64,000 nt of DNA from JBBATK01 sp044228685 (GTDB lineage: Bacteria > Bacteroidota > Ignavibacteria > Kapaibacteriales > NICIL-2). The notes under the pieces were generated by a model. The model was not told the DNA's origin. It saw only the letters and a list, made by a program, of their open reading frames with translations, and did not search any database. A program made the translations under genes and the position numbers. The stretch's first letter is position 1; every line of letters starts with the position of its first letter. The stretch lies in NCBI GenBank assembly GCA_044228685.1, contig JBGAUL010000012.1, positions 48,601 through 112,600 on the forward strand. Reading direction: 5' to 3'. Positions 54,701 through 64,000 of this stretch are shown piece after piece.

Positions 54701-57700
54701 GGTTCGGTGTACAAACTCCGCGTCGTTTCAGCTAGTTCATCATCAGGTTGCGAGAGCGAAGCAGGTTCGACGAATTACATCACCGTTAGTCCGCAACCGC
54801 TGCCGGTTATCAGTTTGACAGGATCATCACAGAGCGGTGCCATCTCAGTTACTGCTTGTCTAGGTTACACAACACCATTCGTTTTGACCTCAAGCACAAA
54901 CATGAGCTCGGCGTCGTACCAATGGTTGTTGAATGGTAATGTGATCAATGGAGCGACAACAAGCAGCTATACCGTTGCTACCGGACTCAATCTTGGAAAC
55001 TACGTTTACACTTTGCGTCAAGTCTCAGCAAGCGGTTGTGTTGGATTCTCGAATAGCTTCAACCTCACAGTCGCTCAACCAATCGATATCAACCTCAGCC
55101 TCAACGGTGGCGGCACAAGCACATCGTTCTTTAGTGGAACGCAAAACAGCATCGTGATCAATTCAACAGTAACTCCGGCTGGATATTCTCCGAGCTACTC
55201 TTGGTTGCGTAACAATAGTGTCATCTCCGGTGTAAACGCTGCATCGTATCAAATTCCATCCAGCACTGCTCCAGGCAGCTATAGCTTCACGGCTATTGCC
55301 AGCACGAGCTCAGGATGTTCAGACTCATCGAACGTGATTAGCGTCACAGTATGGCCGCTTCCGCAGCTTGATATTTTTGTTCAAGCGAATAATCGCAACG
55401 ACAGTGCGTATGCAGCTGGTTTGAATCCACCGGTGTTGGCGTCGACGATTAGCGGAGCACAGGGACAGACAGTTAGCTACCAATGGTACGGACCAAACTC
55501 TTCGACAAATGCGATTAGCGGTGCAACGGCTTCGACCTTTACTCCTCCGAGCAATTTGAGTCCTGGCGTTTATCGCTACATCCTTAAAGCAAGCTTGGGT
55601 GGAGTAAGTGTTAACTCTGACACTGTGACGATTACTGTATTGGTTCCGGCGAGCGTCCACATCTACGTTCAGGCAAACAATCGCAACGACTCAACCTACT
55701 TTGCCGGTATAGCTACTCCGGTGCTTGCTTCGCAGATCACGAATTCTAACAACATCACATTTAGCTACCAGTGGTTCGGACCAAACTCAGGTGGAGCAAT
55801 TAGTGGAGCGACAAACTCAACATTTGCAGCAGGTGTGTTGAATACGCCGGGTACCTATCGTTATCGTCTTGTTATCAGCGGTGGAGGACAGGTAGTATCT
55901 TCCGACACTGTTGTCCTGACCGTGTTGCCGGCTCCTCAGGCAAGCGCATATGTGCAGCCAAATCACAACCAAAAAGACAGCACAACATTCCGTTCGGTTC
56001 AAGCACCAAGTCTTGGTGTAGATATAAGTGGATCTAACGGATATGCAATTAGCTACCAATGGTACGGTCCAAACAGCAATTCGCCAATCAGCGGAGCTAC
56101 GACCAATTCGTACCAAACCCCGTCGAACCTGAGTCCGGGCACCTACCGCTACACGGTTCGCGCAACATTAGGCGGATTGACCGTATCGTCAGATACCGTT
56201 ACCATTATCGTTCTTGCAGATCCAAGTATCACTGCATTCGTTCAACCGAATACAGCGAAGAAAGACACGACATATTTCCAAGGACAGAATGCTCCTACAA
56301 TGGGCTCTGCGCTACAGAATGCAGCCGGTAGAACTCCTACATATCAATGGTTCAGTGCTGAGAATGCACAGGCAATCTCAGGTGCAACTGCGTCCTCATA
56401 CCAATTGCCAAACAGCTTGAGCATCGGTACTCACAGATACATCGTCAAGGCAATCTTTGCTGGATTGAGTGTTTGGTCTGATACGGTAAGTGCGACGATT
56501 CTTCCGGCCTTTAGCGTCGATGTTTATGTGCAGCCTGGAACAAAGAACGATAGTTCGTACTTCCAAGGCGTGAATCCACCGACCTTCGGCTCAACGGTTT
56601 TGAATGGCAATGGCTTGCAATTGAGTTATCAGTGGTATGGTCCGAATGCGCCAACAGCAATAAGCGGCGCAACAAATTCAAGCTATACACCACCGTCAAA
56701 TCTCAGTCCGGGTACATACGATTACATTTTGCGTGTAACAGGTGGCGGCATCACAGTTGCTTCAGACACAATCCATATCGTTGTACTCAATCCTCCAACT
56801 GCACACATTTTCGTGCAGCCAAATCAGTCTAAGACTGATAGCACCTACTTCCGTAGTGTTAATGCGCCTACGCTGTCATCGACGATTACCGGAAACGTTG
56901 GATATCCCGTCACATATCAGTGGTACGGACCTAACAACAATTCACCTATCTCCGGTGCAACAAACTCGAGCTTTGGTGTTCCGAACGCTTTGAGTCCGGG
57001 AGTTTATCGTTATACGATGAAGGCTAGCTTAGGCGGATTGACAGTTGGATCCGACACAGTTACAATTACAATCCTCGCAGATCCACAGCTCGACGCCTAT
57101 GTCGTTCCTCACACTTCGCAAAACGACACGACCTACTACCAAGGTCAGCAAGTGCCAAGTTTGGCTTCAATACTTACAAACAACAATTCAATTACGCCGC
57201 AGTATCAATGGTACAGAACTGCACCGTTTAGTGCTTTGAGTGGTGCAACATCAAGCAGCGTTTTCGTTCCGTCGAATTTGACACCGGGCGTCTATCACTT
57301 CGTTCTGCGCGCAAGTTTCCCTGGCTTAACAGTTAGCTCAGATACAATTACCGTTACAGTGCTTGCGCAACCGGTCATCCATAGCTGGGTTGCAGGAAGC
57401 GCGAATGTGACTAACGCGACGATGTGTTCAGCACAAAGCTCTGTTTCGCTCGTGTCGAGTGTTGATGGCGGACAAGATCCAATCAACTATCAATGGTACC
57501 GTAATGGCGGCGCGATTAGTGGCGCAACGAATTCATCCTACGCGATTCCTTCTTCGTTGACGACCGGTACCTATTACTTCCTGGTACAGGCAACGACCGG
57601 CGGCATGACGATATTCTCAAATCTGGATACCGTCACGGTGTTTGCAGCACCAAATCCAACAATGCAATTGCTAAGCGGTACGCTTAACATGTGTCAGAAT

Positions 57701-60700
57701 GGCGCGTCTCAGACTGTGCTTCGTTGCACGATGAACGGTGTTCAATATCAATGGCGTCAGAATGGTCTGACGATTAACGGTGCAACCAATCAGACATATA
57801 CAGTTCCTAATAGTCTTAGTCCGGACAGCTACGTGTACAGCGTACGCGTTGTTGACGCAAATGGTTGTGTTGGTATAACCGCTGACTCATGTGTCTACAC
57901 CGTTGTAATGCACGCGCAACCGAATCCATCTGTTGGAATTCAAAATGGACAGAGTACTTACTGCGCTGCGGCAACGATCAACACCGTGATGACTACGCAG
58001 TCTGGCTACGCAGCTTATCAGTGGAAAGTCAATGGAAGTGTTATCGCAGGTGCAACACAAAGTAGCTACACACTAAGTGGAACACTTGTTAGTGGCACAT
58101 ATCAATACTCAGTAAGCGTTGTGGATGCCTATGGATGCAGTGGATCGTCTTCAAACTCGGTTCAGATAAACGTGGTTGAGCCTCCGACGATTAGTTGGTC
58201 AATGAGTTCACAAGACTTGTGTTACAACTACACCAGCAGCACAACCATGAGCGTATCAGTTAGTGGATGTTCTTCAACACCGACACTGCAGTGGTTTGTT
58301 GACGGAGAGCAGCAAATTGGTGCGACGAGTTCGAGCTTCAGCATTCCAACAGGACTTTCAGTTGGTTCACACACACTTATGGTGCAGGTGAACTGCGGCG
58401 GTTGCGTGAGCAATTCAACCCCGGCGGTAATAAATGTATTTGCTCCGCCGCAAATCAATCTGTCGAGCTACTCACAATCCCTGTGCTATGGATATTCAAG
58501 CTCAACACCGATCGTAGCGAGCCTGAATAATTGTAACGGCAATGTGAGCTATCAGTGGTACAAGAACGGCATTGCGCTGAACGGTGCAACGAGCAATACA
58601 TTGACAATTCCGTCTGGATTAGCGGTTGGTACGACGAACTTTTACCTTATGGCGCAGTGCGGACCATGTCTTGCACAGTCAGCCACAGTTAGCGTCGAGG
58701 TAAGCAATGCTGCCGTTGCCATCATCACCAATGCAGAGCAAAGTGCATGTGTAGGCTATTCTGAGCCGGTGACATTTAATGTGTCGATTGGCAACTGCAA
58801 TGGATCACCGGCATTCCAGTGGACCTTGAACGGTTCGGTGATTGACGGTGCCACCTCATCACAATACACAGTTCCATTTGGTCTCAATGCAGGCGTTTAC
58901 AACTATGCATTGATTCTGAACTGCGGTCAGTGTAGTGTCAGCAGCAATGTCGCTCACTTCACCGTCAATGCAGCTCCGCAAATCAGCTTGAGCAGTGACG
59001 TCGATGCTCTGTGTCTTGGTTACACAAGCTCAACAACAATTCACTCAAACGTCGTTGGCTGCAATGCGGCTACATATCAGTGGTTGCTTAATGGTTCCGC
59101 AATTTCCGGTGCAACAAACTCCAGCTATACACTTCCGATGAACCTCAATGTTGGCTCATATAGCTACTCATTGAACGTTTCCTGTGGTGGATGCAGCTTT
59201 ACTTCATCATGTCAGCTCGTATTTGTCGTTCCGCAGCCGAGTATTAGCCTAAGTCCGGCATCACAGACTGTGTGCAGCTCCTACGCGAGTGGCGTAACAG
59301 TGACCGCATCAGTGAGCTCATGTAGCGCACCAAGCTATCAGTGGTTTATTGATGGTGTTGCAGTCAGTGGTGCAACAACGTCAGTGTTGATCGTGCCGAC
59401 AGGGTTGTCGATTGGTAATCACAACATCGTTGTTCAAGTGCACTCAGGTCCGTGTACGACTGTTTCATCGACACACATTTTGCAAGTCATTGCGCCTCCA
59501 ACGGTCACAGTTTCTTCAACGAGTAATTCTCTCTGTGTTGGGTATTCCACTCAGCCTATTATGAATGTAAGTGTCACAGGCTGCAGCTGCGGCAGCAGTT
59601 ATCAATGGCTTGTAAACGGTTCGCCGATTAGCGGTGCCACAGGCTCGAGTTATACTCTGCCTCTTGGTCTTGGAAATGGAAGTTACAGTTATCAGGTTAT
59701 TGTTACTTGTGGTTTGTGCAGCGTGACAAGTGCAGAGCAAGTTGTCGTTGTGAATGCACCTCCGAGTCTCACGATGTCAACAACTCAAGTGTCGTTGTGT
59801 GCTAACTACTCCAGTACCGTAACGGTGTCTGTCAGCTCTTCGTCATGCAATTCAACACCAAGCTATCAATGGTATCTTAACAACTCACTCCTGAGCGGTG
59901 CGACTTCTTCCAGCTATGCTATTCCAACCGGACTGGCAGTTGGTACATACACACTCAGCGTCGGTGTTAAGTGCGGTGCTTGTTCAGCAGTAATGGCAAC
60001 GACATCGGTGCTTGTGCGTCCGAATCCAACAGTATCAATTACGACGGCTTCAAGCTCAGTTTGTGCAGGATACTCCAATAGCCTGAACCTTTCAACGACA
60101 CTCGTTAACTGTAGTGGCACACCGTTTTATCAGTGGTACCGCAATGGTTCTGCGATTAGCGGTGCAACAGCGTCGCAGTACTCTATCCCAAGCGGACTCA
60201 GCGTCGGACAATATGCATTCAGCGTCATGGTTTCGTGCAATGGTTGCACATCGCAATCAAACACTATGACCTTTACCGTAGCTCAGCCACCGAGCGTGAG
60301 TCTCAGCCAGAGCGCGACAAGCATGTGCTCATCATATACGGGCAGTCTTGTGTTGAGCTCAAATCTCAGTGGATGCTCGCAAACTCCGACGTACCAATGG
60401 TTCAAGAACGGTTCGGCAATCAGTGGTGCTACTGCTGCAAACTATACTGTTCCTAACGGAATGGCGGCGGGTACATACACCTATGCGCTTAGTGTTCAGT
60501 GCGGACCATGTACAGTGCAGTCGTCAAATCTGACAGTAACCGTCAATGCCGATCCAACTGTTTCTATCTCAACAACAACGATATCAGTCTGTAGCTCCTC
60601 ATCTACAACTGCTACTTTGAGCTCAAGCTTGAGTTCGTGCAGTGGCATCGCGAGCTACCAGTGGTATTTGAATTCAAGTGCGATTAGCGGTGCGACCAAT

Positions 60701-63700
60701 TCGAGCTACACTTTGCCTCAGGGTCTGAGTGCAGGAACTTACAGCTATAGCCTTGGTGTTAATTGCTCGGGATGTAGTGCAAGTTCTAATACTCTCGTTA
60801 TCAGTGTGAATTCTGCGCCATCAGTTAGCGTATCCACAAGCGCATCTGCATGGTGTACGTCTTCGACAACGAGTCCGGTTCTGAGTGCAACTGTTACAAA
60901 CTGCAGTTGCAATCCGGCCTTCCAATGGTATGTAAACAACAATCCAATTAGTGGTGCAACGGCTAGTAGCTACACCCTGCCATTGAGCACAGCGCCAGGT
61001 GTGTATTCGTACTCGGTGTCAGTTCAGTGTGCTGCGTGTACAATCAACTCTTCAACTAGCGTCATTACGGTTGCTACACCTCCGACAGTCAGTATCAATC
61101 AGGCATCGCAGACCGCATGTCTTGGATACTCCAATGCTCCATTACTCAGTGCAAACGTGATCGGATGTTCGTCGAATGCTCAGTACCAGTGGTACTTGAA
61201 TTCAACGGCAATTGCAGGCGCAACAAATTCCAGCTATCAAATTCCGCTTGGTCTATCAGTTGGCAGCTACAATTACAGTGTGAATGTTGTCTGTGGTCCG
61301 TGTAGCGCGTCGTCTTCAGCAATGAGCTACCTTGTCAATCCACAACCAAGCATCAGCATCAGTGCAACACAGCAGCAGTTGTGTCTCGGTTACAGCAATG
61401 GTCCTGTTCTCAGTGCAAACCTTAGCTCATGCGCAGGTAGCCCGAGTTATCAGTGGTATAAGAACTCTGTGGCGATCAGCGGTGCGAGCTCAGCTAGCTA
61501 CACCGTACCAACCGGCCTGACAGCAGGTACATACAACTACACAGTGACCGTCAACTGTGGTGGTTGCTCTAGCACCTCTTCAAATCTGAGCGTACAAATC
61601 AGTAATCCGCCAAGTGTCAGCATTAGCGGCACAACACAAGCGCTATGTGCTAATAGCAGTGCCTTTGTTGTTATGAATGCAAACCTCAGTGGCTGCGCGC
61701 AATCTGCGAGCTACCAGTGGAGATTGAATGGCAACATTATCAGCGGTGCAACTTCAAGTAGCTATACGACGCCATCGAATCTCGGTGCAGGTAGCTATTC
61801 ATTTACGGTCGATGTCAATTGTGGCGCTTGCAGTGCGCAATCTGCAGCATTCGTTGTTGTTGCAAGTGCTGCACCAACCCTGACAATCAGCTCTGCTCAA
61901 ACATCAGTGTGTTCAGGTTACAGCGCTTTCACTCTGACATCGAGCATGAACTGCGGTTCAAGCTCTAGCTACCAATGGTATCGCAATGCGTCTCCAATCA
62001 GCGGAGCGACATCCTCGATCTATACGGTAGGCACGGGTCTTGCTCCTGGCAGCTATAGCTATAGTTTAGTAGCCAACTGTGGGGTTTGTACATCGACATC
62101 AAATACAATCGTTGTCGTCGTCAATGCGCCGCCACAACTCAGCATTAGCAGCTCAACGAACGCGTTGTGTGTTGGCTATTCAAGTGGTGCGAGCCTGACA
62201 GCTTCAATGAGCGGATGTAATACAAATGCCGGCTATCAATGGACGTTGAATGGTAGTACGATCAGCGGTGCAACAAATTCGACTTACCAGATGCCGAGCG
62301 GGTGGTCGGCTGGTAATTATACATTTGGACTCAACGTCGTGTGCGGCAGCTGCACGGTCCAGGCCGCTACTCAGACCGTATCAGTAAGCAATGCTCCGGG
62401 AATTTCACTCAGTGCATCTGTGTCGTCAGTGTGTAGTGGTTACTCGACAGCACCGGTACTTAGCGCGACGGTTAGCGGCTGCTCATCGAATCCAAGTTAT
62501 CAGTGGCGTTTGAACAATGCTCCAATCAGTGGTGCAACGAATGCTAGTTACACGCTTCCGACTTCGTTAGCAGCTGGTGTGTATTCTTACACACTAAGTG
62601 TTGTTTGTGGTTGCTGTAGCGCGACATCTTCAGCGCTCTCCATCACTGTTCAGGCGACTCCGACGCTGACAATTAGTTCTACTCAATCTGCATTGTGCAG
62701 TGGCTACTCTAACGGTCCAACTTTGAGCTCGAATCTGAGCGGTTGTGCATCTGCTAGCTATCAGTGGCAGAAAAATGGTGTTGATATTGCAGGTGCCACC
62801 AACGCAACGTACACTGTTCCTACCGGACTCAGCATTGGAAACACAACATTTGCATTGCGAATTGTCTGCGGCTCGTGTACAACAAGTTCGAACAGCGTTG
62901 TGATCAGCGTTACTGCGCCTCCGACAGTTAGCATTCAAGCTTCAGCATCGTCTGTATGTGCCGGCTCTTCGACCATGCCGACAGTCAGTGCGAGTGTGAA
63001 TGGTTGCTCGACCGCAGCATCCTATCAGTGGTACGTCAACTCATCACCAATCAGTGGTGCAACTTCATCAAGCTATCAGTTCCCGAGTTACACAAGCGCG
63101 GGTAATTACTCGCTTACATGTACAGTTCAGTGTGGTGTTTGTAGCGTGCAGTCAGCATCGACAAACGTTACTGTAACAAGCGCTCCGACAGTGATTTTGA
63201 ATGCTAGCTCAACAAGTCTGTGCGCCGGAAGCGGAAATACAATCACGATTAGTTCAAGTGTGAGCGGCTGTACATGCAATCCAGCATATCAATGGTATCA
63301 AAACGGTTCTGCAATAAGTGGTGCAACAGGCGCGAGCTATGTTGTTCCATCGAGCTTGGCCATTGGTAACTACCAATACACCGTGACAGTCAGCTGCTCA
63401 CCGTGTTCGGCTAGCTCTTCTGCATTGACCATCAACGTGAACGCTCCGCCTTCAGTTAGCGTCAGTCCTTCCTCACAGCAGCTCTGCGCAGGATATACGA
63501 ACGCACAAACACTGACGGCTAATGTGACGGGTTGTGCCTCAACATTGAGTTATCAATGGTACAAAGGTGCCACTGCAATCAGCGGTGCTACTAATCAAAC
63601 CTATACCCCGGCAAGCGGCATGGCTGTTGGAAACTACTCGTACTCTGTACTTGTTCAGTGCGGATCCTGCAGTGCAGCTTCATCATCAGTAAGCGTTAAT

Positions 63701-64000
63701 GTACAAGCTTCGCCGACGGTTACACTGAGTCTGGTCAATGGATCCCTCAGTCAGTGTGTTGGCTATGCAAATGCCTGCGCGAGTATCTCAGCGACAGCAA
63801 GCGGTTGCACGGGAACACCGAGCTACCAGTGGACAGTAAATGGCTATGATATCTCAGGTGCTACCAATGCTCAGTATCCGATTCCGTCCGGTTTAGGTGT
63901 GGGTAGTTATGTATATGCAGTGCGTATCGCGTGTGGTCCTTGTACTTCGCAATCTGCGTCAACTTTGACCTTTAACGTAGTCGCTAGCCCTAATCCATCG
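51716..64000 (+). CDS. Giant secreted repeat protein: beta-helix N-terminus plus about 34 Ig-like (CHU_C-associated type) domains; 3' end outside window
   Basis: The frame opens at the ATG at 51716 and has no stop to the window end, so at least 4095 residues are encoded; I checked the frame at several points and at the last codon. A signal peptide (RSLFIVSLFLPLSSRLQAA) precedes WFVSPSGSNTNTGLSTASPW, a DUF1565/pectate-lyase-like start, and beta-helix-like repeats to about residue 625 (for example ISVSSNSFSGHSLGILCTGS). Divergent Ig-like modules follow to residue 1215. From there repeats share a core YQWY.NG..ISGAT..SY..P..L..G.Y. Residues 1216-1882 hold seven Cys-free units, then three mixed units, then 22 Cys-patterned units from residue 2156. 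It resembles Bacteroidota adhesins; a T9SS domain is expected at the unseen C-terminus. No catalytic site is evident. Confidence 0.88.
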   Translation, partial: MKRFAQFCFRSLFIVSLFLPLSSRLQAAQWFVSPSGSNTNTGLSTASPWRTLQFANDTNAVGNGDTINVMSGNFVENLTLSKALLVRNYNGASVSLTAPSSASNSALIIVNSANVTISGLNLAVNCPNATAGIIAINRNALSILNCSIQRSGSGGSYTVTSSNFSESFSSIGVAFVGDNASPWESMSMSGCTVGSASNPFQRAMWMRATSGTIGGSSTSEANSFYGSSYDFVSQYAGSTNLNIASNTFGASGVLLDEPNIYSAASSFNLNCTSNTFSTSSSASQALFIRHNYQASTNISVSSNSFSGHSLGILCTGSRSVSISSNNFTAGANGACHIRVNSATSGVSSNFVQNSLTLLGNSFSNGSFSAVKAVELLDDNAGVSGQPTPDFSSLVIGQSSARNTFAAGLGSCITLGSGFSLNLNAAENFFGLSSSSPILPSAMSTNQLFELEDKINDHIDNPTLGFVRLVSGHLYVTTNSFQSGVTSAPSIQRAIDVSASGDSIMVQAGTYTETLSLTNSVHIVGDALSSNLPTSILDAGNGTAITSTGSAPKSFNRFEIHIGSSTAARFGMIPNSVTNSGNVNLNFALFRRGTQPVGGLVNPGTQGVDIPANIDDGNDFGPNIGVFTISNLLGCPQTFNVSAASATVCETDSLILLLSGNQSGVSYTAVINGVDVNSSQTVLNTGVRRFAIPSQGSGSFQSGIRASLGQCAVMMNGSPSIEAYSQQTPALSLNSINQILCAGTAGQITVINSEPQASYAVYDGSSIVGSPKTGNNGSLVFPLAASLFPPSGQKTFSVRASASANANCFSETANGSPDGATFTVYPLPAAPVITTNNPTACSPGGNAIVIVTNAQAGYTYQVVDGNTAVYSVTSPVTGVFTISNIPVTPAVPGLGLGARTVRVYAINPNNNNCRVLSQNSLTITVSQRPTKPLMATGTTVQSYCETGNGVTAQLVVANGDASLIYRVIDSTTSQQLVSVNGQSGMFMIDVPGLTSAGSVYKLRVVSASSSSGCESEAGSTNYITVSPQPLPVISLTGSSQSGAISVTACLGYTTPFVLTSSTNMSSASYQWLLNGNVINGATTSSYTVATGLNLGNYVYTLRQVSASGCVGFSNSFNLTVAQPIDINLSLNGGGTSTSFFSGTQNSIVINSTVTPAGYSPSYSWLRNNSVISGVNAASYQIPSSTAPGSYSFTAIASTSSGCSDSSNVISVTVWPLPQLDIFVQANNRNDSAYAAGLNPPVLASTISGAQGQTVSYQWYGPNSSTNAISGATASTFTPPSNLSPGVYRYILKASLGGVSVNSDTVTITVLVPASVHIYVQANNRNDSTYFAGIATPVLASQITNSNNITFSYQWFGPNSGGAISGATNSTFAAGVLNTPGTYRYRLVISGGGQVVSSDTVVLTVLPAPQASAYVQPNHNQKDSTTFRSVQAPSLGVDISGSNGYAISYQWYGPNSNSPISGATTNSYQTPSNLSPGTYRYTVRATLGGLTVSSDTVTIIVLADPSITAFVQPNTAKKDTTYFQGQNAPTMGSALQNAAGRTPTYQWFSAENAQAISGATASSYQLPNSLSIGTHRYIVKAIFAGLSVWSDTVSATILPAFSVDVYVQPGTKNDSSYFQGVNPPTFGSTVLNGNGLQLSYQWYGPNAPTAISGATNSSYTPPSNLSPGTYDYILRVTGGGITVASDTIHIVVLNPPTAHIFVQPNQSKTDSTYFRSVNAPTLSSTITGNVGYPVTYQWYGPNNNSPISGATNSSFGVPNALSPGVYRYTMKASLGGLTVGSDTVTITILADPQLDAYVVPHTSQNDTTYYQGQQVPSLASILTNNNSITPQYQWYRTAPFSALSGATSSSVFVPSNLTPGVYHFVLRASFPGLTVSSDTITVTVLAQPVIHSWVAGSANVTNATMCSAQSSVSLVSSVDGGQDPINYQWYRNGGAISGATNSSYAIPSSLTTGTYYFLVQATTGGMTIFSNLDTVTVFAAPNPTMQLLSGTLNMCQNGASQTVLRCTMNGVQYQWRQNGLTINGATNQTYTVPNSLSPDSYVYSVRVVDANGCVGITADSCVYTVVMHAQPNPSVGIQNGQSTYCAAATINTVMTTQSGYAAYQWKVNGSVIAGATQSSYTLSGTLVSGTYQYSVSVVDAYGCSGSSSNSVQINVVEPPTISWSMSSQDLCYNYTSSTTMSVSVSGCSSTPTLQWFVDGEQQIGATSSSFSIPTGLSVGSHTLMVQVNCGGCVSNSTPAVINVFAPPQINLSSYSQSLCYGYSSSTPIVASLNNCNGNVSYQWYKNGIALNGATSNTLTIPSGLAVGTTNFYLMAQCGPCLAQSATVSVEVSNAAVAIITNAEQSACVGYSEPVTFNVSIGNCNGSPAFQWTLNGSVIDGATSSQYTVPFGLNAGVYNYALILNCGQCSVSSNVAHFTVNAAPQISLSSDVDALCLGYTSSTTIHSNVVGCNAATYQWLLNGSAISGATNSSYTLPMNLNVGSYSYSLNVSCGGCSFTSSCQLVFVVPQPSISLSPASQTVCSSYASGVTVTASVSSCSAPSYQWFIDGVAVSGATTSVLIVPTGLSIGNHNIVVQVHSGPCTTVSSTHILQVIAPPTVTVSSTSNSLCVGYSTQPIMNVSVTGCSCGSSYQWLVNGSPISGATGSSYTLPLGLGNGSYSYQVIVTCGLCSVTSAEQVVVVNAPPSLTMSTTQVSLCANYSSTVTVSVSSSSCNSTPSYQWYLNNSLLSGATSSSYAIPTGLAVGTYTLSVGVKCGACSAVMATTSVLVRPNPTVSITTASSSVCAGYSNSLNLSTTLVNCSGTPFYQWYRNGSAISGATASQYSIPSGLSVGQYAFSVMVSCNGCTSQSNTMTFTVAQPPSVSLSQSATSMCSSYTGSLVLSSNLSGCSQTPTYQWFKNGSAISGATAANYTVPNGMAAGTYTYALSVQCGPCTVQSSNLTVTVNADPTVSISTTTISVCSSSSTTATLSSSLSSCSGIASYQWYLNSSAISGATNSSYTLPQGLSAGTYSYSLGVNCSGCSASSNTLVISVNSAPSVSVSTSASAWCTSSTTSPVLSATVTNCSCNPAFQWYVNNNPISGATASSYTLPLSTAPGVYSYSVSVQCAACTINSSTSVITVATPPTVSINQASQTACLGYSNAPLLSANVIGCSSNAQYQWYLNSTAIAGATNSSYQIPLGLSVGSYNYSVNVVCGPCSASSSAMSYLVNPQPSISISATQQQLCLGYSNGPVLSANLSSCAGSPSYQWYKNSVAISGASSASYTVPTGLTAGTYNYTVTVNCGGCSSTSSNLSVQISNPPSVSISGTTQALCANSSAFVVMNANLSGCAQSASYQWRLNGNIISGATSSSYTTPSNLGAGSYSFTVDVNCGACSAQSAAFVVVASAAPTLTISSAQTSVCSGYSAFTLTSSMNCGSSSSYQWYRNASPISGATSSIYTVGTGLAPGSYSYSLVANCGVCTSTSNTIVVVVNAPPQLSISSSTNALCVGYSSGASLTASMSGCNTNAGYQWTLNGSTISGATNSTYQMPSGWSAGNYTFGLNVVCGSCTVQAATQTVSVSNAPGISLSASVSSVCSGYSTAPVLSATVSGCSSNPSYQWRLNNAPISGATNASYTLPTSLAAGVYSYTLSVVCGCCSATSSALSITVQATPTLTISSTQSALCSGYSNGPTLSSNLSGCASASYQWQKNGVDIAGATNATYTVPTGLSIGNTTFALRIVCGSCTTSSNSVVISVTAPPTVSIQASASSVCAGSSTMPTVSASVNGCSTAASYQWYVNSSPISGATSSSYQFPSYTSAGNYSLTCTVQCGVCSVQSASTNVTVTSAPTVILNASSTSLCAGSGNTITISSSVSGCTCNPAYQWYQNGSAISGATGASYVVPSSLAIGNYQYTVTVSCSPCSASSSALTINVNAPPSVSVSPSSQQLCAGYTNAQTLTANVTGCASTLSYQWYKGATAISGATNQTYTPASGMAVGNYSYSVLVQCGSCSAASSSVSVNVQASPTVTLSLVNGSLSQCVGYANACASISATASGCTGTPSYQWTVNGYDISGATNAQYPIPSGLGVGSYVYAVRIACGPCTSQSASTLTFNVVASPNPS
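55361..57363 (+). repeat. Seven tandem ~96-residue Ig-like units (Cys-free class)
   Basis: Inside the giant gene, ISGAT-type cores recur at about 55513, 55797, 56086, 56370, 56660, 56947 and 57234, a spacing near 287 bp. Each unit opens with a segment like AYVQPN followed by NDSTYFQG, then P.L.STI, and closes with GLTVSSDTVTITVL. The units contain no cysteine. Confidence 0.85.
58181..64000 (+). repeat. Twenty-two tandem ~88-residue Ig-like units with four cysteines each
   Basis: ISGAT-type cores recur from about 58318 to 63856 at a mean spacing of 264 bp (22 cores). Most units have one Cys in a CxGYS-like segment, one in SGC before YQW, and two in VxCGxCS near the end. The array continues past the window. 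Confidence 0.85.

Noticed and set aside
55361..64000. Repeats as a CRISPR array or insertion of mobile DNA
   Set aside because: Period of 264-287 bp, in frame, coding and divergent between units; no short identical repeats with spacers.

Overview
The window looks like chromosomal DNA of a Gram-negative member of the Bacteroidota/Chlorobi lineage, plausibly near Kapabacteria or Ignavibacteria. The evidence is two proteins with C-terminal type IX secretion (T9SS) sorting domains, a SusC/SusD pair, DUF3078, CHU_C-type Ig-like repeats, a Chlorobi-type NAD malate dehydrogenase, an Omp85 protein, a bifunctional phosphoglucose/phosphomannose isomerase, and an FlhA that points to flagella. Phylum placement is inference; no rRNA gene is present.

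Layout: 1-5003 (minus) holds a deoxyhypusine-synthase-like enzyme (partial), GDP-mannose 4,6-dehydratase and DNA polymerase I. An AddA-type helicase-nuclease (5191-8883, plus) converges on an Omp85/BamA-like protein, which is followed on the minus strand by a membrane acyltransferase, FlhA and an MgtA-like P-type ATPase (to 17569). A plus-strand block then carries an ABC ATPase with an ABC-permease/M1-peptidase fusion, a SusC/SusD pair, a TPR-PP2C phosphatase, a DnaQ/GIY-YIG/UVR repair fusion, UppP and DHFR (17818-32239). After a MoxR-type ATPase (minus) come rplU-rpmA, malate dehydrogenase and a T9SS cargo protein. Next is a mixed-strand region with a DUF255 protein, Pgi/Pmi, a secreted unknown and an M42 peptidase.

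The least expected feature lies in what would otherwise be read as an empty gap before mscL (42536-43174). On the minus strand there is a complete 39-codon gene with a good Shine-Dalgarno. Its leader matches the double-glycine (LSxxELxxIxGG) bacteriocin/pheromone export signal at every consensus position, and its 17-residue core is rich in aromatic residues. It has its own Bacteroidota-like promoter, and a compact structured RNA segment and an intrinsic terminator follow it. No dedicated exporter or maturase is in the window.

The right part holds mscL, a DUF3078 protein, a BNR/Asp-box T9SS protein, a TonB-dependent receptor and ArfB. It ends in a giant secreted protein that starts at 51716 and stays open to the end of the window (at least 4095 codons): a beta-helix-like N-terminus followed by about 34 Ig-like repeats. 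Of these, 22 are roughly 88-residue units with a regular four-cysteine pattern.
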